A stretch of DNA of 9,526 nt, from positions 1 to 9,526 of the forward strand of contig CALLYX010000197.1 of the NCBI GenBank assembly GCA_937858775.1. Reading direction: 5' to 3'. Below the pieces are notes generated by a model that saw nothing but the letters and a program-made list of their open reading frames with translations, made no database searches and was not told the DNA's origin. Positions 1-7,800 of this stretch are shown piece by piece; positions within the stretch are counted from its first letter, which is position 1, and the number at the start of each line of letters is the position of its first letter. Both the position numbers and the translations under genes were made by a program. Origin of the DNA: an uncultured bacterium. Lineage in GTDB: Bacteria; Auribacterota; Tritonobacteria; UBA1439.

Positions 1-494
1 TATCCAAGCCATCTTCGAGAGCGGCCGCCGGATCCGGCGCGCTTTTAGGCGGGATGCGGGGCGCGGTCATCCGGGCCCCTCGGATTTCCGCCGTTCTCTC
101 CGATTGTGAACCGAGATAAAATTCCAGCGCGATAACCGAAAGGCGCAACTTCCATCGTGTACGAATGTTCCGCCCCTTGCGCTCCTCGAGTCCCGCAATA
201 ATCCTTGCGCCCTTCCCATCCCCCGCCTATCCTGACGATGCGTTCTGTCTCAGGGTGGAGGGCCGGATCGAGGCGAATGGCTTTGGAAGCGGTTTCGGGG
301 CCTGAAAACAGCGCCTGAGACGGAAGGGAGGATCCGCCCGGACCGGTATCGCTATTCCCCCGCGCGGCGGGCGTGTCGTTCGGCGGCGATTTACACCGTC
401 GATCCCCCGCGGCGCCTCGGTCGGCGCCGGGCGGCATTGCGGACAGCCGGGAAGATCCACCGGTTACCAGGGACGCTGAAAGGGGTGCAGTGGA
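1..494. other. No supportable gene in the left 0.5 kb
   Basis: I find no credible coding region here. The + frames hit stops early: a frame entering from the left edge closes at 46-48 and another near 108-110, so at most the last few codons of an upstream gene could be present. The long open minus-strand frame across this stretch is mostly the antisense of the hydrolase gene and resembles no family I know. A TAAAAT at 117-122 with a weak TTCTCT 17 bp upstream looks like a poor promoter, but it lies hundreds of bases before the next gene. The stretch may be decayed sequence. Confidence 0.5.
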
Positions 495-569
495 ATGAAA
501 GCAGCGGTTTATGTTCTGATGCTCGCGGCCGCCTGCCGGCCGCCGGGCGCGAAGAAGGAGGGCGCTTGC

Positions 570-1589
570 GTGAATATCCCAAGCACCATATCGAATGAAG
601 CGCGGGCATTTCTGGGGGCGCTGCCCGACTTGGATCTTGCTCCTCCGCTGCCGGCCCCCGCCGAGGTTGACAAATGGGAAAAAATACAGCGGGAGGAGGA
701 GGCCCGGGCCCTTGAAATGCAGAAACCCCTGGTCGATCGGCTCCGGCCGACCGTCGCGAAGATGGAGATCGGGGGCGTTCCCGTCCTCGACATAAGGCCC
801 AGGGGATGGAAGGACGACGGCAAGCTGCTGGTGTACACGCACGGCGGTGCCTACACGTTCTACAGCGCTGCGTCGACGCTCGCCTGCAGCGCCCTGGCGG
901 CCGACAGCACGGGCCTCCGCGTCATTTCCATCGACTATACGCCGGCGCCGCGCTCGAAATGGCGCCGGACGCTCGCCCAGGTCACGGCGGTTTTCAGGGA
1001 ACTCGGGAAGCTGGGTTATGCCATGGGCGATATAGCCGTCTTGGGCGACTCCGCGGGCGGCGGGCTTGCGGCCGGGTCCGTGTTGAAGATGCGGGACGAC
1101 GGCATGGGGATGCCGGCCGCGGTGATTCTCTGGGCGCCCTGGGCGGACATCACGGACACGGGTGACAGCTATGTGACCCTGAAACGCGCGGAGCCGATGT
1201 ATGTCTACGAAAAGCATCTGAAACCATCCGCCGACGCCTACGCAGACCCGGAGGATCAGAGGAACGCGTACGTGTCGCCGGTGTACGGCGATTTCACGAA
1301 GGGCTTCCCCCCGACTTTGATCCAGGGGGGCACGAAGGAGATCTTCCTGAGCAACTTCGTCCGCCTCTACCAGGCGCTCGATATGGCGGGGCGGACAGTC
1401 AAGCTGGATCTCTACGAGGGGATGCCGCACGTATTCCAGGCGTTCATCCCCGATTCGCCGGAAGCGAAAACGGCGTTGGGAAAGGTCGATGCCTTTCTCC
1501 GCCTTTACCTGCGCGGCCGGGCGAACGAACGCGGAAACAATGGCCATGCGGGCGGGTCGGTTGAGAATCCACGGGTGCGGGAGGGGTAG
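570..1589 (+). CDS. Alpha/beta hydrolase, HSL-type (family IV) esterase
   Basis: This is a probable carboxylesterase acting on short acyl esters; the natural substrate is unknown. Counting residues from the upstream ATG at 495, it shows the oxyanion-hole motif HGGAY (116-120), the nucleophile elbow GDSAGGG (Ser186), a GGTKE segment whose Glu282 is the likely acid, and MPHVF with catalytic His312. These form the full triad of the hormone-sensitive-lipase-like group. I prefer the GTG start at 570. It has a near-perfect AAGGAGGG at 555-562 with 7 nt spacing, and the protein then begins NIPSTISNEARAFL, which is how I remember family members starting. The alternative ATG at 495 has a weaker AAGGGG and would add a hydrophobic stretch ending in Cys14 that resembles an imperfect lipoprotein signal (LAAAC, lacking Leu/Val/Ile at -3). 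The last ~25 residues, after LYLRGR, look like a non-conserved tail. The substrate cannot be predicted. Confidence 0.85.
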   Translation: MNIPSTISNEARAFLGALPDLDLAPPLPAPAEVDKWEKIQREEEARALEMQKPLVDRLRPTVAKMEIGGVPVLDIRPRGWKDDGKLLVYTHGGAYTFYSAASTLACSALAADSTGLRVISIDYTPAPRSKWRRTLAQVTAVFRELGKLGYAMGDIAVLGDSAGGGLAAGSVLKMRDDGMGMPAAVILWAPWADITDTGDSYVTLKRAEPMYVYEKHLKPSADAYADPEDQRNAYVSPVYGDFTKGFPPTLIQGGTKEIFLSNFVRLYQALDMAGRTVKLDLYEGMPHVFQAFIPDSPEAKTALGKVDAFLRLYLRGRANERGNNGHAGGSVENPRVREG

Positions 1590-1604
1590 GACGGAAACAG
1601 CGCC

Positions 1605-1628
1605 TTTCCCCTTGCGGCCCGGGGGAAA
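1605..1628 (+). terminator. Possible hairpin terminator after the hydrolase
   Basis: TTTCCCC at 1605-1611 pairs with GGGGAAA at 1622-1628 around a 10-nt loop, starting 16 nt after the hydrolase stop codon. The position fits a transcription end, but no T-run follows, so it may be only a weak or Rho-assisted stop. Confidence 0.3.
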
Positions 1629-1798
1629 TGAGCGCGGCGGCGATCGTGCCGGCCTTGCGGCGTTCGCAGCCGCATATCCGCCGAATGTCCCGCCGAAACC
1701 CTCCCCGGCATCCGATCGTTATTCCCCCACGCGCGCCTCCCCGGAAGTTGTGGGTTATCCCTCAACCGCGGTTCGGCGGTGTTGCGGATTATTTTGGG

Positions 1799-1827
1799 TT
1801 CAAACGCGGACGGGATTCGCTTATAAT
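1799..1827 (+). promoter_or_regulatory. Sigma-70-type promoter of the TRIC/UPF0126 gene
   Basis: TTCAAA at 1799-1804 (4/6 to the -35 consensus) lies exactly 17 bp before a perfect TATAAT at 1822-1827. Predicted transcription start is about 1834, leaving a leader of about 70 nt before the ATG at 1907. The surrounding 317-bp intergenic region (1590-1906) also carries the perfect palindrome AACCGCGGTT at 1764-1773. I see nothing else in it. Confidence 0.65.
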
Positions 1828-1906
1828 CGATCTCGACCCCATAAAATAGCTTCCAAGGCATGTTTTAAGGGCGCAAACAATGAGATGACGTGGCTCGACC
1901 TCGACC

Positions 1907-2593
1907 ATGCTCTACGCGCTTGACATATTCGGGACGTTTGTCTTCGCCGTATCGGGCGCCTTCCGCGCCATGAAGCACGAACTGGACCTGCTCGGCGTGA
2001 TGGTCCTGGCTGTGGCCACCGGGATCGGCGGGGGTATCATTCGGGACGTGCTGCTCGGAGTCGTGCCGCCGCCGGCGTTTCGGAACGAGACGTATATTAT
2101 TGTCTGCCTCGCTGGGGGCATATTCGTCTTCTCCGCCGCGAAGAAAATCGCCCCTCGCTGGGATTGCGTGATGGCCGCGGATGCGGTGGGGCTGAGCGTT
2201 TTCGCCGCCATAGGTGCCGCAAAGGCCGCCAACTGCGGCCTTGGACTCGTCGGCGTCGTCGCGATGGCGGCGATCACCGCGACGGGGGGCGGCGTGATCA
2301 GGGATATCCTCGTCCGCGAAATCCCGGTGATCCTGAAGGCCGACTTCTACGCCACCGCCGCGCTCGCCGGCGGCGCCTGCCTCGTGGCGGCGAGATGGGC
2401 CGGTCTTTCGGAGAAGGCCCAGCTCCTCCTGGGGGCGTTGACCGCCCTCGGACTGCGCATCGCGGCGATGCGCTACGGCATCTCGCTCCCCAAGGCCCGG
2501 AAACTCCCCGCATCGCCCTCGCATCTAACGGAGATCCGCAAGGCGGGGTTCGAGGCGGGGCGCGCGTCCCGGTCCGCGGACCGCCCCGAGTGA
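1907..2593 (+). CDS. UPF0126 / TRIC-family (YadS-like) membrane protein
   Basis: This is an integral inner-membrane protein of the family formed by two repeated UPF0126 domains, now grouped with trimeric intracellular cation channels; some bacterial members are reported to move glycine. The 228-residue length fits the family norm of a little over 200. The internal duplication is directly visible: LDIFGTFVFAVSG near the N-terminus, GGGIIRD at 41-47 in repeat one, and GGGVIRD at 127-133 in repeat two, each glycine-rich motif ending a hydrophobic helix. About seven hydrophobic segments run to residue ~190, followed by a polar tail. ATG 1907 has no clear Shine-Dalgarno sequence, but it places LDIFGTF where the family normally starts, and an in-frame ATG at 1880 is closed at once by TGA. 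Cargo (K+, other cations or glycine) cannot be decided from sequence. Confidence 0.9.
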   Translation: MLYALDIFGTFVFAVSGAFRAMKHELDLLGVMVLAVATGIGGGIIRDVLLGVVPPPAFRNETYIIVCLAGGIFVFSAAKKIAPRWDCVMAADAVGLSVFAAIGAAKAANCGLGLVGVVAMAAITATGGGVIRDILVREIPVILKADFYATAALAGGACLVAARWAGLSEKAQLLLGALTALGLRIAAMRYGISLPKARKLPASPSHLTEIRKAGFEAGRASRSADRPE

Positions 2594-2618
2594 ACTCCTG
2601 GGGGTCATCTGTCTGTTC

Positions 2619-2635
2619 CCGGCGGCGACCGCCGG
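2619..2635 (+). terminator. Hairpin with short T-tract after the TRIC gene
   Basis: CCGGCGG pairs perfectly with CCGCCGG around a CGA loop, followed by TTT, 25 nt after the TRIC stop codon. The stem is strong, but the U-tract of three is short, so this is a weak intrinsic terminator at best. Confidence 0.4.
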
Positions 2636-2706
2636 TTTCGCGGCGACGGGCGGGATGGCGCATCCGCCCGCGTCATGATCGGCGGTGAAAGGGGGAGGGG
2701 GATTCG

Positions 2707-3309
2707 ATGGAAACGGCGACAGTTTACTTTGAGGATTATACGCCTGAGAATACCGCGGTGACCCTCGCGCTGGCCCTCTCGAGGGCGAAGGCGCTGGGGA
2801 TCGGGAAGATCGTGCTGGCCTCGACGACAGGCGCCACCGCGCGTGCGGCGATGGAACATTTCGCGGGGCACGGGATCAGGCTGGTCGTGGTCCCGCACCA
2901 GCACGGATTCAGGGAGGGAAAACACCCGTTCCCGGAAGGGCTCGCCGCCGCCCTGCGGGGGGCCGGGCACGCCGTGCATTTCGGCACCATGCTCTTTCAC
3001 ACCTTCAACTTCTACGGAAACGACACGCCGTCTGCGATGGCCAATCTGCTCCGCTGCTTTTCCCAGGGCGTGAAGGTCTGCTTCGAGATCGTGCTGATGG
3101 CGTCGGACGCCGGCCTTTGCGCTCCGCGGGAGCGGGTGATCGCCGTCGCTGGGACCGCCCGGGGGGCCGACACCGCCATGGTGATGGAGGCGGCCTCCTC
3201 CCAGCACCTGAAGCTCCTGAGGGTCAACGAGTTGATCTGCAAGCCGTACCATTCGCTGAATATCGACGAGGTGAGAGAGCGGCTGCATGGAAAGAAAGGG
3301 AAGGCGTAG
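2707..3309 (+). CDS. Stand-alone pyruvate kinase alpha/beta (C-terminal-like) domain protein
   Basis: This 200-residue soluble protein matches the pattern of the pyruvate kinase C-terminal domain (PK_C fold) without any catalytic barrel. In true pyruvate kinase that domain holds the effector site and part of the tetramer interface. Seen here: ARAAMEHFAGHG and a preceding ASTTGATARAA segment (residues 39-48) like the domain's phosphate-gripping helix start, KVCFEIVLMASDAGLC (123-138), and the closing signature VIAVAGTARGADTAMVM (144-160). Proteins made only of this domain occur in many bacteria and archaea and are annotated as pyruvate kinase alpha/beta domain proteins; their role is unknown, and binding a phosphorylated ligand is only an inference. 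The ATG at 2707 is set by a very purine-rich ribosome site (GGAGG at 2694-2698, 8 nt spacing). It is separated from the TRIC gene by 113 bp and a hairpin, so co-transcription is possible but unproven. Confidence 0.8.
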   Translation: METATVYFEDYTPENTAVTLALALSRAKALGIGKIVLASTTGATARAAMEHFAGHGIRLVVVPHQHGFREGKHPFPEGLAAALRGAGHAVHFGTMLFHTFNFYGNDTPSAMANLLRCFSQGVKVCFEIVLMASDAGLCAPRERVIAVAGTARGADTAMVMEAASSQHLKLLRVNELICKPYHSLNIDEVRERLHGKKGKA

Positions 3310-3339
3310 CGCGCCGCGCGGCTCCCCCACCAGGGCGCC

Positions 3340-3363
3340 GGGGAGAGGGGGCGGTCTCTCCCC
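3340..3363 (+). terminator. Hairpin after the PK_C-like gene
   Basis: GGGGAGAG at 3340-3347 and CTCTCCCC at 3356-3363 form a perfect 8-bp stem with an 8-nt loop, 30 nt after the stop codon and before the next promoter. There is no T-run downstream, so termination here is inferred from position only. Confidence 0.35.
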
Positions 3364-3414
3364 AAGGCCGCACTTCAATCCGCCCCCCCGTTCCCGCCCC
3401 GGCCCCGCCTTACC

Positions 3415-3443
3415 TTGCGGCGTTCTGCGGCGTTTGCTATAAT
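3415..3443 (+). promoter_or_regulatory. Extended -10 promoter of the diaminopropionate lyase gene
   Basis: TTGCGG at 3415-3420 is 17 bp before a perfect TATAAT at 3438-3443, and the TG at 3435-3436 makes TGCTATAAT, an extended -10. Predicted start is about 3450, giving an untranslated leader of about 140 nt that is GC-rich; I recognise no riboswitch in it. Confidence 0.65.
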
Positions 3444-3590
3444 AGCGTCGCCGGGATGGGCGGCGTTGGTTCTAACTCACTCCGCGGAAAGATGTTCGGT
3501 CCGGAGCGCAGGCCGCGAGGCGGATTTGCGGCGGCACCCGGCGAACCCCCTCCCTCCGGGGCACGCCGCGCCGCGGCAAGGAATGCAGGG

Positions 3591-4832
3591 ATGAGAAGCA
3601 GGCCCCTCAAGTGGATCGAGAACATGCGCGCCCGCGCCGGCGAGCGCACCGAGACGCTGCAGCGCATCATCCCGCCCGGAATCTCGCGCCTCACGAGGAG
3701 TTTCCACCGCCAGATACCGGGATACCGCGTCAGCCCGCTCAAGGGGCTCACCAACCTGGCCGCGATGCTCGGCCTCGGAGGCATCTGGGTGAAGGACGAG
3801 TCGTTGCGGCTCGAGCTCAACTCTTTCAAGGTCCTGGGCGGATCGTTCGCCGTTTACCAATTCCTCAAGAAAAGGCTCGGCATGGAGCATCTGGAGCTGC
3901 CGTTCAGCGAGATGACATCCCCCGCCATCATCGGCAAGCTCGGGCAGATCACCTTCGCCGCGGCCACGGACGGCAACCATGGCAGGGGGGTCGCGTGGGC
4001 GGCGTCGAAACTCGGCCACAAGGCGGTTATCTACGTGCACAAGGGCACCTCGCCCGCCCGCGTCAAGGCGATCGAGGGCTACGGGGCCGTCGTACACGCC
4101 ATTGACGGAACGTACGACGACGCGGTGCGCCAGGTGACGCTCGACGCGAAGGCGAACGGGTGGCAGGTCATCTCAGACACGTCGTGGAACGGATACGAGG
4201 AGATTCCGATCTGGGTGATGCAGGGCTACACCACGTTGCTCTCCGAGGCGCAGGAGCAACTCGCCGCGCAGGGCATCGTGGCGCCTACGCACGTCATCGT
4301 GCAGGCGGGTGTCGGGGCGCTCGCGGCCTCCGTGATAGGGTTCTACCGCAGCCTCTTCGGCGCCAAGGCCCCTGTCTCCGCGGTGGTAGAGCCCGACAAG
4401 GCGGCGTGCCTGTACGCCTCCGCCGAGAAGGGCACGGGCGTCCCTGTCGCGTTCAAGGGAGAGCTCGACACCATCATGGCCGGCCTCGCCTGCGGGGAGC
4501 CGAGCCCCCTTGCCTGGCGCCTTCTGTGGGATTGCGCCGACGTCTTCATCTCATGTCCCGACTACGTCGCCGCCAAGGGCATGAGGGTGTACGGCGTGCC
4601 GCTCAGGGGGGATCCGTTCATCGTCTCGGGCGAGTCGGGGGCGGTGACGCTCGGGGCGCTTATGTTCATCATGCGGCGCAAGGATGCCAAGCCGCTCAAG
4701 GACGCCCTCGGTCTCGGGCCGCAGTCGCACCTGCTCCTCATCAATACGGAGGGGAACACCGATCCGTATCGTTTTCGGGACGTGGTCTGGGACGGCGCGG
4801 ATGCGGTTCCCGAGGAGTACCGCACGTCCTAG
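3591..4832 (+). CDS. ygeX: Diaminopropionate ammonia-lyase (PLP-dependent)
   Basis: This cytoplasmic enzyme of the fold-type II PLP family degrades 2,3-diaminopropionate (D and L forms in the E. coli enzyme) to pyruvate and two ammonia. The 413-residue length is close to the roughly 400 of YgeX. Visible features: the PLP lysine in LNSFKVLGG (Lys80); TDGNHGRGVAW with Asp127; SDTSW with Asp196; the glycine loop QAGVGALA (238-245) that cups the cofactor phosphate; and NTEGNTDP (385-392) near the C-terminus. From memory, the E. coli catalytic residues are Lys77, Asp120 and Asp189. The motifs and near-constant offsets match, so the protein should be active. The start is ATG 3591, preceded by AAGGA at 3578-3582 with 8 nt spacing; the open frame extends upstream only because that DNA is GC-rich and overlaps the previous gene. 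It converges with the GH13 gene, has its own promoter, and is not beside the purine/selenium genes that accompany ygeX in E. coli. Confidence 0.92.
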   Translation: MRSRPLKWIENMRARAGERTETLQRIIPPGISRLTRSFHRQIPGYRVSPLKGLTNLAAMLGLGGIWVKDESLRLELNSFKVLGGSFAVYQFLKKRLGMEHLELPFSEMTSPAIIGKLGQITFAAATDGNHGRGVAWAASKLGHKAVIYVHKGTSPARVKAIEGYGAVVHAIDGTYDDAVRQVTLDAKANGWQVISDTSWNGYEEIPIWVMQGYTTLLSEAQEQLAAQGIVAPTHVIVQAGVGALAASVIGFYRSLFGAKAPVSAVVEPDKAACLYASAEKGTGVPVAFKGELDTIMAGLACGEPSPLAWRLLWDCADVFISCPDYVAAKGMRVYGVPLRGDPFIVSGESGAVTLGALMFIMRRKDAKPLKDALGLGPQSHLLLINTEGNTDPYRFRDVVWDGADAVPEEYRTS

Positions 4833-4847
4833 CGGGCGGGGCGCCCG
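4833..4847. terminator. Hairpin between convergent stop codons
   Basis: CGGGCG (4833-4838), a GGG loop and CGCCCG (4842-4847) fill the 16-bp gap between the lyase stop (4830-4832) and the GH13 stop (4849-4851). The symmetry and position suggest a shared bidirectional stop. There is no T-run on either side. Confidence 0.4.
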
Positions 4848-4848
4848 G

Positions 4849-7800
4849 TCAGGCGGACGCGGCCGGGAGCAGATCGACGAACTTGCGGACCTCGCACCCC
4901 GACTTCTCAGCTGCGTCCATTATGAGGCTCACGATCCCGTGGCGCTCCTCGATCCCGCGCGCCGTCTCCTCCGCCGGCCCGCCGCGCTCCATGAGGGCGA
5001 GGACCGACACGGCGTAGAGCCAGAAGAGCAGGCTCTCCATACGCTCCTTCTTGAACCAGAGGACGCCGTTGTACTGGTTGTACCCGAGGTAGAGGCGCGC
5101 GTCGCCGTCGTTGAGCAGGTCGCGGAACGCCTCGACGGCCGCCGCCCCGTCCCCCGTGTCGCACCAGTGGCCGTAGCCGGCCAGGACGGCTAGGAGCGTG
5201 GCGCGCTGCGCGGCCGTCCAGCCGTCGACGCCGCGCCCGCGGAGCGCCGCGGCGAACGCCTTTCCCAGCAGGAGCTCGTTCATGAGGGCGACGCCCTGCC
5301 CCGCGGCGTCCTCCCGCGACCGTACGGCGCCGAGGCGGCGCGTTACGACCCACGCGCCGGCCGTGGCGTGGAAGAGATTCCCCTCCGCCATCAGCCCGGC
5401 GCGCAGATATTCGATAGCGGCGGATCTCCTCTTCTTCATCCGAACGATCTCCGCTACGACGTCCAGCCCGGCCATGATCTCATCCCGGATTTTGCGCGCG
5501 TCGCACGACGCCCCGATGAACTTCGTCGTCGCGCGCACCAGTTCTCCCGCCGTCTTTGATATCTGGGGACGCGCCTTCCCGGGGTCCACGACGAGCCGCT
5601 CCACGGCCTCGCCCCCCGCGAGCGCGGCGAACGGCGCATGCACGGGATCCAGGATCATCTCGCGCACCGCCTCCTCGACGCTCGGCACCCCGCGCCAGCC
5701 GAGGGAGCGCGCGAGCCGCCCGTAGTAACCCCCGGGGCCGTCTTCGACCTCCCTGAAGTCGAGGTAGACGATGAATCGGAAGGCGCCGAGCTGCGCGTAG
5801 ATCCCCTGGCGGGCGAGCTCCCGGCCCGGGCGGATATGCTCGAGATTAGTCACGCTGTTGCGGAAGATGTAGTACGACCGCGCGCCGTCGTTCAGCCCCA
5901 GCGCCTCGGATAGCGTCTTCTGGACGACGCGTTTCTTCCCGGGGTCGTCGTAGTCGACGGCCATCCCGCACGAGGTCCGGATCCAGCCCTCAGTCTCCTG
6001 GTATTTGTTGTGGTAGAGCACCACCGCCCTCTCGCCGCCGGAGCGGTTGGAGTAGGCGAAGACATTCTCGTTGACCTTGCCCTGCGGCGTGAAGAAGTCG
6101 TAGAGGGCGAAATGTTCCACCCCGCTGAACAGGTGCCGTTTTTTCATCAGCGGGAAGATTTCCGCCTCATGCCGGCGGACGAGGCTCCAGTCGACCTGCT
6201 CGTTCCGATAGGCGCGGCGGTACTCCATGCCGTACTTCTCGATGAACCCCTCGATCTGCCCGTGGCCGAACATCGGGAGGCCGGGCATCGTCACCATCAT
6301 GAGGCAGACGCCGAAATACTTGTCCCCGTTCCCGAACTGCTCGATCGCGGTCAGCTCGTCCGGGTTGTTCATGAAGTTGACGAAGCGCATGAGGATGCGG
6401 GGGTCGAACTCCAGGGTGTTCTTCACGACGCTCCGGTACTTGTCGTTCTCTTCCATCTTGAGCATGTTCATGAAGGCGCTGTTGTAGACGCGGTGCATCC
6501 CCAGCGTGCGGACGAAATACCCCTCCATCATCCAGAACGCCTCGGCGAGCAGGAGCGTGTCGGGCATCTCGCGGGTGACGCGGTCGACGACCTCGCGCCA
6601 GAACTCGTGCGGCATCCGGCGGTCGAAGTCGGCGCGCATCATTCCGTGCTCCGCGCGCGATGGGATCCCGCCGCCCGTGCCGGGGTGCGGGTACCAGAGG
6701 CGTTGGAAATGCTTCTTCGCGAGCGTCATGGCGGCGTCCAGGCGGATGATCTGGAAGCGCCGCGCTACGTCTAGGATGGTCGCGATGACGGCCTCCCGGA
6801 CGTCGGCGCGGAGGAAGTCGAGCTGGGCGGTGTCATTCCACGGCATGCTCGTGCCGTCGTTGCCGTGGTAGATGAACCTTAGACCGCCGGTCCGTTTGTC
6901 GCGCCTGCGGAAGACGACCGCCGCGTCGCGCCTGCTCCAGTAGCCGTCCTCGATCTGGATGGCGACGGACGGATCGTCGGAGAGGTCGGGTCCGGTGAAC
7001 TGATACCCGGGGAAGGGCGGATGGTCGAGCTGGATGTAGCGCTCCGGGTGCTCGATCACCCACCGCGAGTGGATCCCGGTGTGGTTGGGAACGACGTCGG
7101 TGGCGAGCCTCAAGCCGCGCCTCCGCGCCCGGTCCCTGAGATTCCGGAACGCCTCTTCGCCGCCGAGGTCGCGGCTGATCGAGTAATCGTAAAGGGAGTA
7201 GGCGGAGGCGAGGGCGTCCGGGTTTCCGCAGATCCGTTTGATCTTCCGCGAGGCGGAACTCCGCTCCCAGACGCCGATGAGCCAGAGGCCGGAGAAGCCC
7301 CACCTGGAGAGCGTGTCCAGTTCCTCGTCGGGAATCTGGTCGATCCGGCGGATATCCCGGCCGTACTTCTTGGAGAGCTGGTCGAGCCAGACATAGGTGC
7401 TCTTGGCGATGAGGACGACCCTCGACATCCAGTCGCGGTCCTCGGTGAAACGATCGTACTCCGGCGAGTCCACGTATTTCGCGTACTCCGGGTAGTCGGC
7501 GTCGTGGAGGCCCTTGAAGGTGAGAACCTGCGTCGGGCCCGCGCCGAGCCATCCCGCCTTCTCCTCCTCCTTCAGGAGATCGAGGGCCGTAAGGAGCCGA
7601 TAGTAGAGCCTGTCCGGCAGGTACTCCCGCCAATGGTCCCGGATGTAGGAAAGCTGTCCGTGAAGCGACTCGGGGGAGGAGGCGATCGGCTCGCGTAGGA
7701 AGTCGATGACCGCCTTCCCCTCCCGCCCGAACCCCGGCTGGGACCGGAAGTAGGACTCTATGGCGCGGGAGAGGTCCGGGTAGGCGGTGTCGCGGACGAG

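Noticed and set aside
117..122. TAAAAT as a -10 box for the hydrolase
   Set aside because: The -35 match is poor and it lies about 370-450 bp from either start, with no supporting structure between.
45..1547. 500-residue open frame on the minus strand
   Set aside because: It lies antisense to the hydrolase, which has a full catalytic triad and ribosome site. The translation is Arg/Pro/Gly-rich with no family resemblance, typical of antisense frames in GC-rich genes.
3117..3590. N-terminal extension of the diaminopropionate lyase frame
   Set aside because: It overlaps the preceding gene, crosses the promoter at 3415-3443 and is low-complexity Arg/Pro/Gly. ATG 3591 has a ribosome site and gives the family's usual length.
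6010..6774. 254-residue + strand frame inside the GH13 gene
   Set aside because: It is antisense to the most conserved part of the GH13 barrel; its Val/His/Glu-rich composition mirrors the coding strand.
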